From Streptomyces bicolor (GTDB lineage: Bacteria; Actinomycetota; Actinomycetes; Streptomycetales; Streptomycetaceae): a stretch of DNA of 64,000 nucleotides. The notes under the pieces were generated by a model. The model ran no database searches and was not told the origin of the DNA. It was given only the letters and a program-made list of their open reading frames with translations. The translations under genes were made by a program, and so were the position numbers. Every line of letters begins with the position of its first letter. Position 1 is the stretch's first letter. Below are positions 17,414-26,499 of this stretch, one piece after another. The stretch lies in assembly GCF_000719285.1 (NCBI RefSeq), contig NZ_JOFS01000013.1, positions 62,001 through 126,000 of the forward strand, read 5' to 3'.

Positions 17414-18319
17414 ATGACCGCTGATTCCTCTACCGAAGGGCGCCTGGAGCGCGCCCTCGCCAGCCTGCGCGGACTCGCGGTGGGAGACGCGCTGGGCTCG
17501 CAGTTCTTCGTCCCGGCGAACTATCCGCTGCTCAAGCGCCGCGAGCTGCCCTCCGGCCCCTGGCAGTGGACGGACGACACGGAGATGGCCTGCTCCGTGG
17601 TCGCCGTCCTGGCCACTCACCACCGCATCGACCAGGACGCTCTGGCCCGCTCCTTCGCCGTGCACCACGATTTCGACCGGGGCTACGGCCCTGCGGTCAA
17701 CCGGCTGCTGCGCCTGGTCCGGGAGGGCGGGGACTGGCGTGAGCTCTCGGCCGCGCTCTTCAACGGACAGGGATCCTGGGGAAACGGTGCCGCGATGCGC
17801 ATCGCTCCCCTCGGTGCTTGGTACGCCGATGACCCGGAGCAGGCGACCCACCAGGCCGAGATCTCGGCCTACCCAACCCATCAGCACCGCGAGGCCGTGG
17901 TCGGCGCCATGGCCGTCGCCGCGGCTGCCTCGCTGGCCGCCGCGCCCGGCGGTCCGCCCAGGCCCGAAGCGCTCCTCGACGACGTCATCGCCCTCGTACC
18001 GAAGAGTGCGGTCGGAGCGGGTCTACGGCGCGCCCGGGACATGCTCGACTACGGCGACGCGGCCACTGTCGCGGCTGTGCTCGGCTGCGGCCGGCGCACG
18101 ACGGCCCATGACACCGTGCCCTTCGCGCTCTGGTCGGCCGCGCGGGCCCTCGGCGACTACGAGGAAGCCTTCTGGACGACCGCGCAGGTCGGCGGTGACG
18201 TGGACACCACGTGCGCCATCGTGGGCGGCGTGATCGGCTCCGGGAAGGCGGGTTCGGTGCCGGTCGCGTGGGTGGAGCGCACCGAGGCGTTCCCGGAGTG
18301 GATGCCGACGTCGGCGTAG
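17414..18319 (+). CDS. ADP-ribosylglycohydrolase family protein
   Basis: 301-residue DraG-like hydrolase that would remove ADP-ribose from proteins or small molecules. The metal-site motifs are present: GLAVGDALGSQF, WTDDTEMA near the N-terminus and GGDVDTTCAIVGGVIG near the C-terminus, supplying the Asp/Thr ligands for two Mg ions. It is close behind the histidine phosphatase gene (13 bp). Family is certain; the physiological target is unknown. Confidence 0.92.
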   Translation: MTADSSTEGRLERALASLRGLAVGDALGSQFFVPANYPLLKRRELPSGPWQWTDDTEMACSVVAVLATHHRIDQDALARSFAVHHDFDRGYGPAVNRLLRLVREGGDWRELSAALFNGQGSWGNGAAMRIAPLGAWYADDPEQATHQAEISAYPTHQHREAVVGAMAVAAAASLAAAPGGPPRPEALLDDVIALVPKSAVGAGLRRARDMLDYGDAATVAAVLGCGRRTTAHDTVPFALWSAARALGDYEEAFWTTAQVGGDVDTTCAIVGGVIGSGKAGSVPVAWVERTEAFPEWMPTSA

Positions 18320-18681
18320 CTCGGCGTCTTTGGCCCGCGCGAATCGTTGCCCTGCCGGACCCTCAATACTTTCTGTGCATGCTGGGAACTCTGCGTGACC
18401 GTGGGGCCGTTGTCGTGGCAGTTGGTGTGCGACCGCTGGGGCCGCACAGGCAGGTGACACTCAAGTCGCGCGGGGGTGGGGTCATGGGACTCATGTCGGT
18501 GCTGAGCGCACTGTTCCTCGTGGCGGCTGCGGTGTGGGCCGGGCTTCGGCTTCCCAGCGCCGCCCTGTTCTGCCCGCCGCCGATCGTCGTGAGGGTGGTG
18601 CGGATGGCCGGCTCATCGTCCTCCCCGCCGGTCCCCCGGACGCGATCCGGCCATCCGCGGCCCTTCGCGGACCCGGCCGGG
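18320..18681. other. intergenic region between convergent genes
   Basis: 362 bp. A short hydrophobic reading frame starts at ATG 18484 (MGLMSVLSALFLVAAAV...) but then becomes Pro/Arg-rich and runs into antisense of the efflux gene, so I do not call it. GACCCGGCCGGGTC at 18670-18683 overlaps the efflux gene's stop and may help termination. Confidence 0.5.
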
Positions 18682-20229
18682 TCAGCCGGCCATCGGCCCC
18701 GCAGTCCCGGCGAGGGCTTCCAGGTCGCTCTTGCGGACCCGGATCACCAACCACGCGGTGGCCAGGGCGAGCACGGCCATCGCGGCGGCCGCCACGAAAC
18801 CCATCGAGATGCCGTGCGTGAGCACTTCGTGACCCCACGGACCAGGCAGTTGCTGCGTCTTGGCGAACTCCGCCTTCTGCTCGGGCGATGCCTCGGCCAT
18901 GAACGCCTGCACCTGCTTCTCCGCTTCGTCCCTGCTGGCCGAGCCGAACACCGTCGTCAGGATGGACAGCCCGAGCGAACCACCCACCTGTTGCGTGGCG
19001 TTGAGCAGCCCGGACGCGGCACCGGCCTCGTGCTGTGCGACGCCGGAGACCGCGGTGATCGTCAGCGTCACGAAGTTCAGTCCCATACCGAAGCCGAACA
19101 TCAGCATCGGCCCGAGCACCCCACCGACGTACGAGCTGTCGGCGCTGATGAGGGTCTGCCAGGCCAGCCCGATCGCCGTGAGCGCCGAGCCCACCAGCAT
19201 GAACGGCTTGGGGCCGAGCACCGGCAGGAAGCGCTGCGACAGCCCTGCGCCGAGCGCGATCACGACCGTCACCGGCAGGAAGGCGAGACCGGCCTCGATC
19301 GGGCTGTACTGCAGCACGTTCTGCACGAACAGCACGATGTAGAAGAACATGCCGAACATCGCCGCGGCCAGGCTGAGCATGATCACGTACGTGCCGGAGC
19401 GATTGCGGTCCGCGAACATCCTGAGCGGGGTGATGGGCTCCTTGGCCCGCGACTCGACGAACGCGAAGGCCAGCAACAGCACCACCGCGGCGCCGAAGGA
19501 CCCGATGGTCAGGTTGTCCCGCCAGCCCTCGTCCGCCGCGCGGATGAAGCCGTAGACCAAGGAGGCCATGCCCAGCGTCGAGGTCAGGGCGCCGGCTATG
19601 TCGAAGCGGCCGGTGTGCCGTTCGGACTCGCTGATGTACAGCGGTGTGAGTACGGCTATCAGGATGCCGATCGGCACGTTGACGAAGAGAACCCACCGCC
19701 AGTCGAGCCACTCGGTGAGCATGCCGCCCGCGAGCAGGCCGATGGCCCCACCGCCCGCGGAGACGGCGGCGAAGACGCCGAACGCGCGGTTGCGTTCCGG
19801 GCCTTCCGGAAACGTGGTGGTGATGAGCGCCAGCGAGGTGGGCGACGCGATCGCGCCCCCCACGCCCTGGAGCACGCGTGCGGCCAGCAACTGCCAGGGT
19901 TCCTGGGCGAGTCCGCCGAGCAGCGAGGCGAGGGTGAAGAGCAGGATGCCGGCCATGAAGACCCGGCGGCGCCCGAGGATGTCACCGGCGCGGCCGCCCA
20001 GCAGCAGCAGACCGCCGAAGGTGAGCGTGTAGGCGCTGACGACCCAGGTGAGGTCGGTGGTACTGAACTTGAGCGCGTTTTGAATGTGCGGCAGCGCGAT
20101 GTTCACAATCGTCGCGTCGAGGACCACCATGAGTTGGCAGGCCGCGATGACGGTGAGCGCGATGCCGGGATGCCCCTCCCGGCGGGCCGCACCAGGTTTC
20201 TGATCCTTGATCAACTGAGAGGTTGTCAC
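18682..20229 (-). CDS. DHA2-family MFS multidrug efflux transporter
   Basis: 515-residue proton-coupled drug exporter with 14 predicted membrane segments (EmrB/QacA group). Motif C-like and DHA2 signatures are visible: LDATIVNIALPHIQ in TM1, GGRAGDILGRRR in loop 2-3 (motif A), LQGVGGAIASPTSLALI (motif B region) and WRWVLFVNVPIG. It starts at GTG 20229. It diverges from a TetR gene, and two identical-type palindromes in the promoter region point to repression by that protein. Substrate unknown; a product of the downstream RiPP loci is possible but not supported by position. Confidence 0.92.
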   Translation of the reverse strand: MTTSQLIKDQKPGAARREGHPGIALTVIAACQLMVVLDATIVNIALPHIQNALKFSTTDLTWVVSAYTLTFGGLLLLGGRAGDILGRRRVFMAGILLFTLASLLGGLAQEPWQLLAARVLQGVGGAIASPTSLALITTTFPEGPERNRAFGVFAAVSAGGGAIGLLAGGMLTEWLDWRWVLFVNVPIGILIAVLTPLYISESERHTGRFDIAGALTSTLGMASLVYGFIRAADEGWRDNLTIGSFGAAVVLLLAFAFVESRAKEPITPLRMFADRNRSGTYVIMLSLAAAMFGMFFYIVLFVQNVLQYSPIEAGLAFLPVTVVIALGAGLSQRFLPVLGPKPFMLVGSALTAIGLAWQTLISADSSYVGGVLGPMLMFGFGMGLNFVTLTITAVSGVAQHEAGAASGLLNATQQVGGSLGLSILTTVFGSASRDEAEKQVQAFMAEASPEQKAEFAKTQQLPGPWGHEVLTHGISMGFVAAAAMAVLALATAWLVIRVRKSDLEALAGTAGPMAG

Positions 20230-20252
20230 GATGGGTCCCCCACAAGAGCGTT

Positions 20253-20272
20253 AGTGAACGCTCGCGTTCACT
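20253..20272. promoter_or_regulatory. TetR-type operator O1
   Basis: Palindrome AGTGAACGCTCGCGTTCACT, 23 bp upstream of the efflux gene start. The 8-bp arms are shared with O2. Confidence 0.85.
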
Positions 20273-20300
20273 GTCGCGTCAACCGTAGTGAGTCCCCGGT

Positions 20301-20320
20301 AGTGAACGCAAGCGTTCACT
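20301..20320. promoter_or_regulatory. TetR-type operator O2
   Basis: Palindrome AGTGAACGCAAGCGTTCACT, with the same arms as O1 and centred 48 bp away. Only the central 4 bases differ. Confidence 0.85.
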
Positions 20321-20419
20321 TGTGTTGTCGCCGCGCGGTGCGTCCCCAGCAGTTGCCGCGTGGTGGTGGTTCTGTGTTCCCCGAAGTCCCCGCTTCCCTT
20401 GTTCGTTGGAGACGCTCAG

Positions 20420-21043
20420 ATGGTTACCTCGCGCTGGACGGCCGCCTCCGCTCAGGCGGCCTCCCCCCGTCGGCGCGGCGCCGTGCTCGAACGCGCGATC
20501 CTCGATGCCGCGCTGGAGCAGCTCAGTACGGTCGGCTGGAACGGCCTCACCATGGAGGGCGTCGCCGCCGGCGCCCAGACAGGCAAGGCGGCCGTCTACC
20601 GCCGCTGGCCGTCCAAGGAAGACCTTGTCGCCGATGCGCTGCGGGCCGGATTGCCGCGCTTCGAGTCGGCTCCCGACCTGGGCAGTGTGCGCGAGGATCT
20701 GCTCGAGCTGTGCCGCCAGGCACGGGAGGCGATGTTCTCGCGCCCCGGTTTCGCGCTGCGCTCGGTGATTCACGAATGCGACAGCCTCCAGGCCGAGCGT
20801 TTTCATGGCGTGATCTTCGAGGGGGTGGTGGAGCCGACCATCGCCTTGCTTCGAGAGGTGATCACCCGCGGAATAGAGCGAGGGGAGGTGCGGGCCGACG
20901 CGGCGAACGGCTATGTCTTCGATGCCATCCCGGCGATGATGATGTACCGGTCAAAGATGTGCGGGAGTGAATGGGACGATCGGGATCTGGAGGAGATGAT
21001 CGACCACTTGATGGTTCCTCTGCTCCGTCCGACAGGGCGCTGA
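20420..21043 (+). CDS. TetR/AcrR-family repressor
   Basis: 207-residue regulator. The N-terminal helix-turn-helix (about 20-66) reads LERAILDAALEQLSTVGWNGLTMEGVAAGAQTGKAAVYRRWPSKEDLV in pieces typical of TetR proteins. The C-terminal ligand domain is of the TetR_C_16-like type. ATG 20420 has GGAGA seven bases upstream. It is divergent from the MFS pump with two operators between, so it most likely represses the pump and itself until a ligand binds. Confidence 0.93.
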   Translation: MVTSRWTAASAQAASPRRRGAVLERAILDAALEQLSTVGWNGLTMEGVAAGAQTGKAAVYRRWPSKEDLVADALRAGLPRFESAPDLGSVREDLLELCRQAREAMFSRPGFALRSVIHECDSLQAERFHGVIFEGVVEPTIALLREVITRGIERGEVRADAANGYVFDAIPAMMMYRSKMCGSEWDDRDLEEMIDHLMVPLLRPTGR

Positions 21044-21148
21044 CGGTCCGCTCGACGGGGCGCTGAGCGATCGCTTCGACGGCCCGGAGGTTGCTTCGGT
21101 GGACCAGGGTGTCGAAGCAGGTTCCGGGCGGCGTACGCTAAGGGCGCC

Positions 21149-21850
21149 ATGCCGTACGAACCGCCTACTCACACCGTCGAGCGCTCCCTTCGAGCCACGA
21201 CCGGAGCGAAGATCATTGCCGGTGTCGACGAGGTGGGGCGGGGAGCGTGGGCCGGGCCCGTCACCGTCTGTGCGGCGATCACCGGACTGCGCCGGCCCCC
21301 CGAAGGCCTCACCGACTCCAAGCTGCTCACCATCAAGCGGCGCACCGAGCTTGCCGAGCAGCTGCGGAAGTGGGTGACCTCGTACTCCCTGGGGCACGCC
21401 TCTCCGGAGGAGATCGACGAGCTCGGGATGACGGCCGCGTTGCGGCTCGCCGCCGTGCGCGCCCTGGAGGCCCTGCCGGTCCGTCCCGAAGCCGTGATCC
21501 TCGACGGGAAGCACGACTACCTCGGGGACCCCTGGCGGGTCCGTACGGTGATCAAGGGCGACCGGTCCTGCGTGGCGGTCGCGGCGGCCTCGGTGATCGC
21601 CAAGGTTCAGCGCGACAAAATGATGGCCGAACTGGGTATCGACCATGCAGACTTCGGTTTTGCGGACAACGCCGGGTATCCGTCGCCCGTGCACAAGGCC
21701 GCACTGGCGGAGCGGGGACCCACCCCGTACCACCGGTTGTCGTGGGCGTATCTTGATGCGCTGCCCCAGTGGCGGCATCTCAAGAAGGTCCGCACTTGGG
21801 TGGAAGGAAGCGTTCCGGAGATCGAGGGGCAGCTCGGCTTCGATTTCTGA
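21149..21850 (+). CDS. rnhB: ribonuclease HII
   Basis: Removes RNA from RNA/DNA hybrids and misincorporated ribonucleotides. 233 residues. The catalytic acidic residues appear in [13 protein letters not shown] (Asp and Glu) and later in [11 protein letters not shown] further Asp lies in the [12 protein letters not shown] region, the typical RNase HII helix. C-terminal conserved [10 protein letters not shown] and [10 protein letters not shown] are present. The next gene starts 68 bp downstream. Confidence 0.96.
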   Translation: MPYEPPTHTVERSLRATTGAKIIAGVDEVGRGAWAGPVTVCAAITGLRRPPEGLTDSKLLTIKRRTELAEQLRKWVTSYSLGHASPEEIDELGMTAALRLAAVRALEALPVRPEAVILDGKHDYLGDPWRVRTVIKGDRSCVAVAAASVIAKVQRDKMMAELGIDHADFGFADNAGYPSPVHKAALAERGPTPYHRLSWAYLDALPQWRHLKKVRTWVEGSVPEIEGQLGFDF

Positions 21851-21918
21851 CGATTCCGCTCGCACTTGTGTGCCACCCGCTCGCGCGAGCCGTACCAGCG
21901 TTTGATAAACATCAGCTC

Positions 21919-22560
21919 ATGCCTCTCATTCCCGAGGAGCCTCAGATTCACGAGAGTGCCCAGGGTCCCCGCGCCACCCCGGCCAGCGGCCGTACCGCGC
22001 CGACCCCCCGCCCCGTACCCGGCCCCCGCCCCGCGGCTTCGTCGCGTCCCGGCCGACCCGGGCCCCCGCGGCCCGCGCCGCCGGTGCAACGTACGCCGCG
22101 TGACGTGGCCGCTACCAAGCCCGGCCCCTCGGGCCCGGCTGCCCCTGCCGCCTCCGCCCAGGCTGTGGCGACTCCGCAGATCCAGCTGATCCCGGCCTCG
22201 CCCGAGGGTGCGCTCGACGCCGCCGAGGAGGCCGTCGACCTGCTCCTGGAGTCGGGCCGTGCTCCCGGCGAGGTCCTGGTGGTCACCACCGGCGAACAGC
22301 ACCCGTGGGCTGCCCACGAACTGTCCTTCGGTGAAGCCTCCTATTGGGCGCAGCACGACGCCGGTGACGACGTCTTCTACGCCGATGCCTCGGCTGCGGG
22401 CCGGGCCGCGTCGCGTCCCGTGGTCGTGGTCGCCGTCAACGGCGGTTCGGACACAGCTGCCGCCACCGCCCTGCCTCTGGCCCTGAGCCGGGCGGGCGCC
22501 CTGCTGATCGTCTGCGGCGACCCGCAGCGCATCAACTCGGTGCTGGGCGCCGGCGTCTGA
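21919..22560 (+). CDS. conserved Streptomyces hypothetical protein with Pro/Ala-rich N-terminus
   Basis: 213 residues. The first ~85 are Pro/Ala/Arg low complexity and surely disordered. The folded part (about 90-213) alternates hydrophobic strands and helices, for example EGALDAAEEAVDLLLESG, EVLVVTTGEQHPWAAHE and PVVVVAVNGGSDTAAATALPLALSRAGALLIVCGDP. This pattern is reminiscent of a helicase C-terminal or Rossmann-like subdomain, but no motif is diagnostic. ATG 21919 fits the frame. It follows rnhB in the same direction. I do not recognise a function. Confidence 0.65.
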   Translation: MPLIPEEPQIHESAQGPRATPASGRTAPTPRPVPGPRPAASSRPGRPGPPRPAPPVQRTPRDVAATKPGPSGPAAPAASAQAVATPQIQLIPASPEGALDAAEEAVDLLLESGRAPGEVLVVTTGEQHPWAAHELSFGEASYWAQHDAGDDVFYADASAAGRAASRPVVVVAVNGGSDTAAATALPLALSRAGALLIVCGDPQRINSVLGAGV

Positions 22561-22864
22561 GCCGTTTCCGGTTCGTCCGGGGGGACTTCGCGGAACACCG
22601 GGGAACAGGTTGCCGCCGTGGTGTTCTCAGCACAGCGGGGTACTCGGCGTGCGCGACGTGCGGCGGAGGTGTGCGGCGTTCGCCGTGCGCGGTCCTCGCC
22701 GGGGCGGGATGCGCCTCCATGCCGTACGCATGTGTCGTCGTGGAGGCGTCCAGACGCACGTCGGCCGTGGTCGTCGTGGCCAGGGCTGCCTTACGCCGCC
22801 GTATCGCAGGCACGATACGGCGCGACCGTCCGTGCCGTGGACGAAGACCTCTGTGGGTGTTCTC
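22561..22864. other. intergenic region between convergent hypothetical genes
   Basis: 304 bp, very GC-rich, with several overlapping reading frames on both strands, all Arg/Pro-rich. TACGCCGCCGTATCG / CGATACGGCG near 22793-22820 can pair and may terminate transcription. I see no gene I can support. Confidence 0.45.
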
Positions 22865-23500
22865 TCAGCGGGCCGCCGCGCGGCGCAGGACTTCCGAGGC
22901 CGCGCCGCCGGTGCGCGGTAGCGCGAGCGGTGCCTCGGACGTGCCCAAAGGCTCCGGCTGCGACTCGGCGTTGGGGCGGCGGCCGCCGCGACCCTCGCCG
23001 AGGACCTGCCAGCCGTCACGGGTCAGCGTGATGTACGCGCCACAGCGCAGGCCGTGCAGGGTGCAGGCGTCACGCAGGCCCCACATCCAGGCGCCGTCTT
23101 CCTCCGTCCAACGGGCGTCCCCATCACGGCAGTAGAGCAGCACCGCGGTGCGCACCGGGGTACGGCGGCGGAGGTCGTGCGGGATGACGCGACGCAACTG
23201 GGCGAGCACTGCGTTGCGGAACATCCAGCCGTCGGCAGCGGCCTGGCGGCGAGTGAACGAGGCGCTCGCCCGCAGCCGTTCGTCCGGGTCGAGCACGGCC
23301 ACGATCGCGGTGGCGGGCTCGGGGCGGTGCCGGGAGTGCAGACCGCTGACGACCTCCCGAGGGTTGCGCAGCAGCGGGATTCCGGCGGCAGCCCACTCCG
23401 CCGGCTCGAGCATGCGGGCCAGAGGGTTGGCGGATGCGGCGGACAGGTCGGCTGACGTCGACGTGGCTGCCGCGGAGGACGGAGCGAATCCGAAGGTCAC
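22865..23500 (-). CDS. conserved actinobacterial hypothetical protein
   Basis: 211-residue protein with an Ala/Ser-rich N-terminus and a central region (about 30-170) of mixed strands and helices: LEPAEWAAAGIPLLRNPREVV, TAIVAVLDPDERLRASASF, FRNAVLAQLRRVIPHDLRRRTPVRTAVLLYC. Its C-terminus is again low complexity. No catalytic or nucleotide-binding motif is obvious. It is convergent with the gene on its left and divergent from the recQ-type helicase, a placement I recall as conserved near recQ in streptomycetes. Coding status rests on the consistent codon bias and on non-random sequence. Confidence 0.65.
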   Translation of the reverse strand: MTFGFAPSSAAATSTSADLSAASANPLARMLEPAEWAAAGIPLLRNPREVVSGLHSRHRPEPATAIVAVLDPDERLRASASFTRRQAAADGWMFRNAVLAQLRRVIPHDLRRRTPVRTAVLLYCRDGDARWTEEDGAWMWGLRDACTLHGLRCGAYITLTRDGWQVLGEGRGGRRPNAESQPEPLGTSEAPLALPRTGGAASEVLRRAAAR

Positions 23501-23952
23501 GGTCCTCCCTTCGGCTACGCGCCCACACTGCGGGCGGGGTCGGAATCGGGGGAGCGCGCACCGCAGCAGAGCCCTACCGGATCACGGGCGAGCCGTGCGG
23601 GGAGCGGACCTCAATTCTTCCTGCCGAACCGGAATGCGGCAACGAGCAATTGGGGCCACCGCCCGATATCCAATGGTGTGTGGGTTATATCCCTACCCAG
23701 TCGGCCACCGCGCGACGCATGCGGCAACCGCGCACAACCAGGTCGTACGGCTTTGCCGCGGGAGCGATCCGGGGCGCGTCGGTGCGGCTGGGATTCGCGC
23801 CGCACCGACAGCTCGGGCGGGTGTCCCGCCATGCCCACGCACACCCGACCGCTCGGTCCAGCGGCCGGTCGCGGGCGGTCAGGAGCGGGCACTCTGCCCT
23901 GGTGCGCGGGGTGAAGTGGCCGATTGTCAGTGCCGTCGGGTTGCATGGAGGC
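23501..23952. other. divergent intergenic region upstream of the RecQ-type gene
   Basis: 452 bp with promoters presumed for both flanking genes. A reading frame continuing upstream from the helicase start is Arg/Ser-rich and looks non-coding. A lower-GC patch lies around 23600-23700 (GGGTTATATCCCTACC). I find no defined operator. Confidence 0.45.
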
Positions 23953-26112
23953 ATGGACGTTCTGGAGCTGCGCGCTGAAGCCGATGCCATCCTCGCCGAG
24001 CTCGTCGGTGACCCCGGTGGGCCGACGCGGCTGCGGGAGGACCAGTGGCAGGCGGTGGCGGCTCTGGTGGAGGAGCGTCGGCGCGCCCTGGTGGTGCAGC
24101 GCACCGGCTGGGGAAAGTCGGCGGTGTACTTCGTGGCCACCGCCCTGCTGCGCCGACGTGGCTCGGGGCCGACGGTGATCGTCTCGCCGTTGCTGGCGCT
24201 CATGCGCAACCAGGTCGAGGCGGCGGCGCGGGCGGGTATCCGCGCGCACACGATCAACTCGGCCAATCCGGAGGAGTGGGAGGCCATTCACGGCGAGGTG
24301 GAGCGCGGCGAGACCGACGTCCTCCTCGTGAGTCCGGAACGTCTCAATTCCGTGGACTTCCGCGAGCAGGTGCTGCCCAAGCTTGCGGCCACGACCGGAC
24401 TGCTGGTGGTCGACGAGGCGCACTGCATCTCCGACTGGGGCCACGACTTCCGCCCGGACTACCGGCGGCTGCGGGCGATACTCGCCGAGCTGCCCGCCGG
24501 TGTGCCGGTCCTGGCCACCACCGCGACCGCCAACGCGCGGGTCACCGCGGATGTGGCCGAGCAACTGGGCACCGGTGGCGGCGAGGCCCTCGTGCTGCGT
24601 GGCCCGCTGGACAGGGAAAGCCTGCGGCTGGGCGTGGTCCGGCTGCCGGACGCCGCGCATCGCCTGGCCTGGCTCGCCGAGCACCTGGACGACCTGCCGG
24701 GCTCCGGGATCGTCTACGCCCTCACGGTCGCCGCGGCCGAGGAAGCCACCGCCTTCCTGCGGCAGCGTGGCTTCCGGGTGGCCTCCTACACAGGGCGCAC
24801 CGAGAACGCCGACCGGCTGCAGGCCGAGTCCGACCTGCAGGGGAACCGCGTCAAGGCGCTGATCGCGACCTCGGCGCTGGGTATGGGCTTCGACAAACCG
24901 GACCTGGGCTTCGTGGTGCACCTCGGCTCGCCGTCCTCGCCGATCGCCTACTACCAGCAGGTGGGGCGCGCGGGGCGCGGCGTGGAGAACGCCGATGTGC
25001 TGCTGCTGCCGGGCAAGGAGGACGAGGCCATCTGGCGCTACTTCGCCGATACGGCCTTCCCTCCCGAGGCGCGGGTCCGCGAGACTCTGTCGGCCCTCGC
25101 CGGTGCGGAACGGCCGCTGTCCGTGCCGGCCCTGGAGGCTGTGGTCGACCTCCGGCGCACCCGGCTGGAGACCATGCTCAAGGTGCTCGACGTGGACGGG
25201 GCCGTCAAACGCGTGAAGGGCGGCTGGATCTCCACGGGAGAGCCGTGGGAGTACGACTCCGAGCGGTACGCCTGGGTCGCTCGGCAGCGGGCGGCCGAGC
25301 AGCAGGCCATGCGTGACTACGTGAGCACGTCCCAGTGCCGGATGGAGTTCCTGCGCCGGCAGCTGGACGACGAGGGGGCGGTCCCGTGTGGCCGTTGCGA
25401 CAACTGCGCGGGCGCCTGGGTCGATTCCGACGTTTCCGCGGAGAGTTTGACCGGGGCGGTGAAGGAGCTGGATCGCCCGGGCGTGGAGATCGAGCCGCGC
25501 CGCATGTGGCCGACGGGGATGCCGGCGCTGGGCATCGACCTCAAGGGGCGCATCCCGGTCAAGGAGCAGTGCTCCACCGGGCGGGCCCTGGGACGGCTCT
25601 CGGACATCGGCTGGGGCAATCGGCTGCGCCCGCTGCTGGCTGAGAACGCGCCCGACGGTCCGGTGCCCGACGATGTCCTGCGGGCCGCGGTGGCGGTCCT
25701 CGCCGACTGGGCGCGCTCCCCGGGCGGCTGGGCGCCCGATGTCCCGGACGCCTCCGCCCGGCCGGTGGGGGTCGTCGCCGTACCGTCCATGAGCCGCCCG
25801 CAGTTGGTCGGTTCGCTCGCGCAGGGAATCGCGGCCGTCGGCCGCCTCCCCTTCCTGGGCACACTGACGTACGTCGGGCAGGGTGGCGCGCACGTCGCGC
25901 GTCGCAGCAACTCCGCCCAACGGCTCAGCGGGCTGGTCGGCGCATTGACCGTTTCCGAGGAACTGGCCGCTGCCCTGGCTCGTTCTCCCGGCCCTGTCCT
26001 GCTCGTGGACGATTACACCGACTCCGGCTGGACCCTCGCGGTCGCCGCCCGCCTCCTCCGCCGGGCAGGCAGCGAGCAGGTTCTCCCGCTGGTCCTCGCG
26101 GCCGCGGGCTGA
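23953..26112 (+). CDS. recQ: RecQ-family helicase fused to a C-terminal phosphoribosyltransferase-like domain
   Basis: 719-residue DEAH helicase. Walker A is RTGWGKS, the DEAH box is VDEAHC, and the C-terminal motor motifs are ATSALGMGFDKPDLGFV and YYQQVGRAGR. A zinc-binding RecQ-Ct subdomain follows with Cys in QCRMEFL, PCGRC and DNC. No HRDC domain follows. The last ~200 residues instead carry LLVDDYTDSGWTLAVAARLLR, the PRPP-binding-loop signature of type I phosphoribosyltransferases. Such RecQ-PRTase fusions are common in Actinobacteria; what the PRTase does is unknown. The start is uncertain: ATG 23953 has a GGAGG too close (1 nt), so a leaderless or slightly upstream start is possible. 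Confidence 0.9.
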   Translation: MDVLELRAEADAILAELVGDPGGPTRLREDQWQAVAALVEERRRALVVQRTGWGKSAVYFVATALLRRRGSGPTVIVSPLLALMRNQVEAAARAGIRAHTINSANPEEWEAIHGEVERGETDVLLVSPERLNSVDFREQVLPKLAATTGLLVVDEAHCISDWGHDFRPDYRRLRAILAELPAGVPVLATTATANARVTADVAEQLGTGGGEALVLRGPLDRESLRLGVVRLPDAAHRLAWLAEHLDDLPGSGIVYALTVAAAEEATAFLRQRGFRVASYTGRTENADRLQAESDLQGNRVKALIATSALGMGFDKPDLGFVVHLGSPSSPIAYYQQVGRAGRGVENADVLLLPGKEDEAIWRYFADTAFPPEARVRETLSALAGAERPLSVPALEAVVDLRRTRLETMLKVLDVDGAVKRVKGGWISTGEPWEYDSERYAWVARQRAAEQQAMRDYVSTSQCRMEFLRRQLDDEGAVPCGRCDNCAGAWVDSDVSAESLTGAVKELDRPGVEIEPRRMWPTGMPALGIDLKGRIPVKEQCSTGRALGRLSDIGWGNRLRPLLAENAPDGPVPDDVLRAAVAVLADWARSPGGWAPDVPDASARPVGVVAVPSMSRPQLVGSLAQGIAAVGRLPFLGTLTYVGQGGAHVARRSNSAQRLSGLVGALTVSEELAAALARSPGPVLLVDDYTDSGWTLAVAARLLRRAGSEQVLPLVLAAAG

Positions 26113-26499
26113 CCCAGGGCAGCACGCGATTCTGGGCGACGCGGCCGACCGTTGGCTGCGCGAGGGCGCAGGGCCCTCCGTGGCCAAGGGGAAGGTGCCG
26201 GGCAGATGCCTTCCCATCCTCCTCGTTGCGCTCCCTCTCCAGTTCCCCGGGCGGGCTCTTCTCTGTCCCCCGTGAACTGGTGCGGGCTGGTTGGCGGTTG
26301 TTTCTGGAGCCGTATCGGCGAGGCGCGACGGGCGCGTCGGAACTCTGCAGTGCCGGTAGGTCGCCTTGGCCGGTGCGGAGAGGGAATCTGACGCCAACGT
26401 ACGCCTACGAGTCGCTGACCGTGGGCGGGTTGTCGTGTCCCTGGTCGGACTTATCCACAGGGCAAACCGGAGTCTTGCGATCCGCGAGATCGTCTTCGC
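26113..26499. other. intergenic region with an isolated DnaA box
   Basis: 387 bp. TTATCCACA at 26451-26459 matches the DnaA-box consensus exactly but is alone, so this is not an origin. It lies 40 bp before the DUF4192 gene and could give DnaA-dependent control. Nothing else is visible. Confidence 0.5.

Noticed and set aside
18484..18680. Small membrane peptide gene
   Set aside because: Only the first 20 residues are hydrophobic; the frame then runs into antisense of the efflux gene without a stop.
26451..26459. DnaA box as a replication origin
   Set aside because: A single copy with no dnaA or dnaN nearby; Streptomyces oriC has about twenty boxes.
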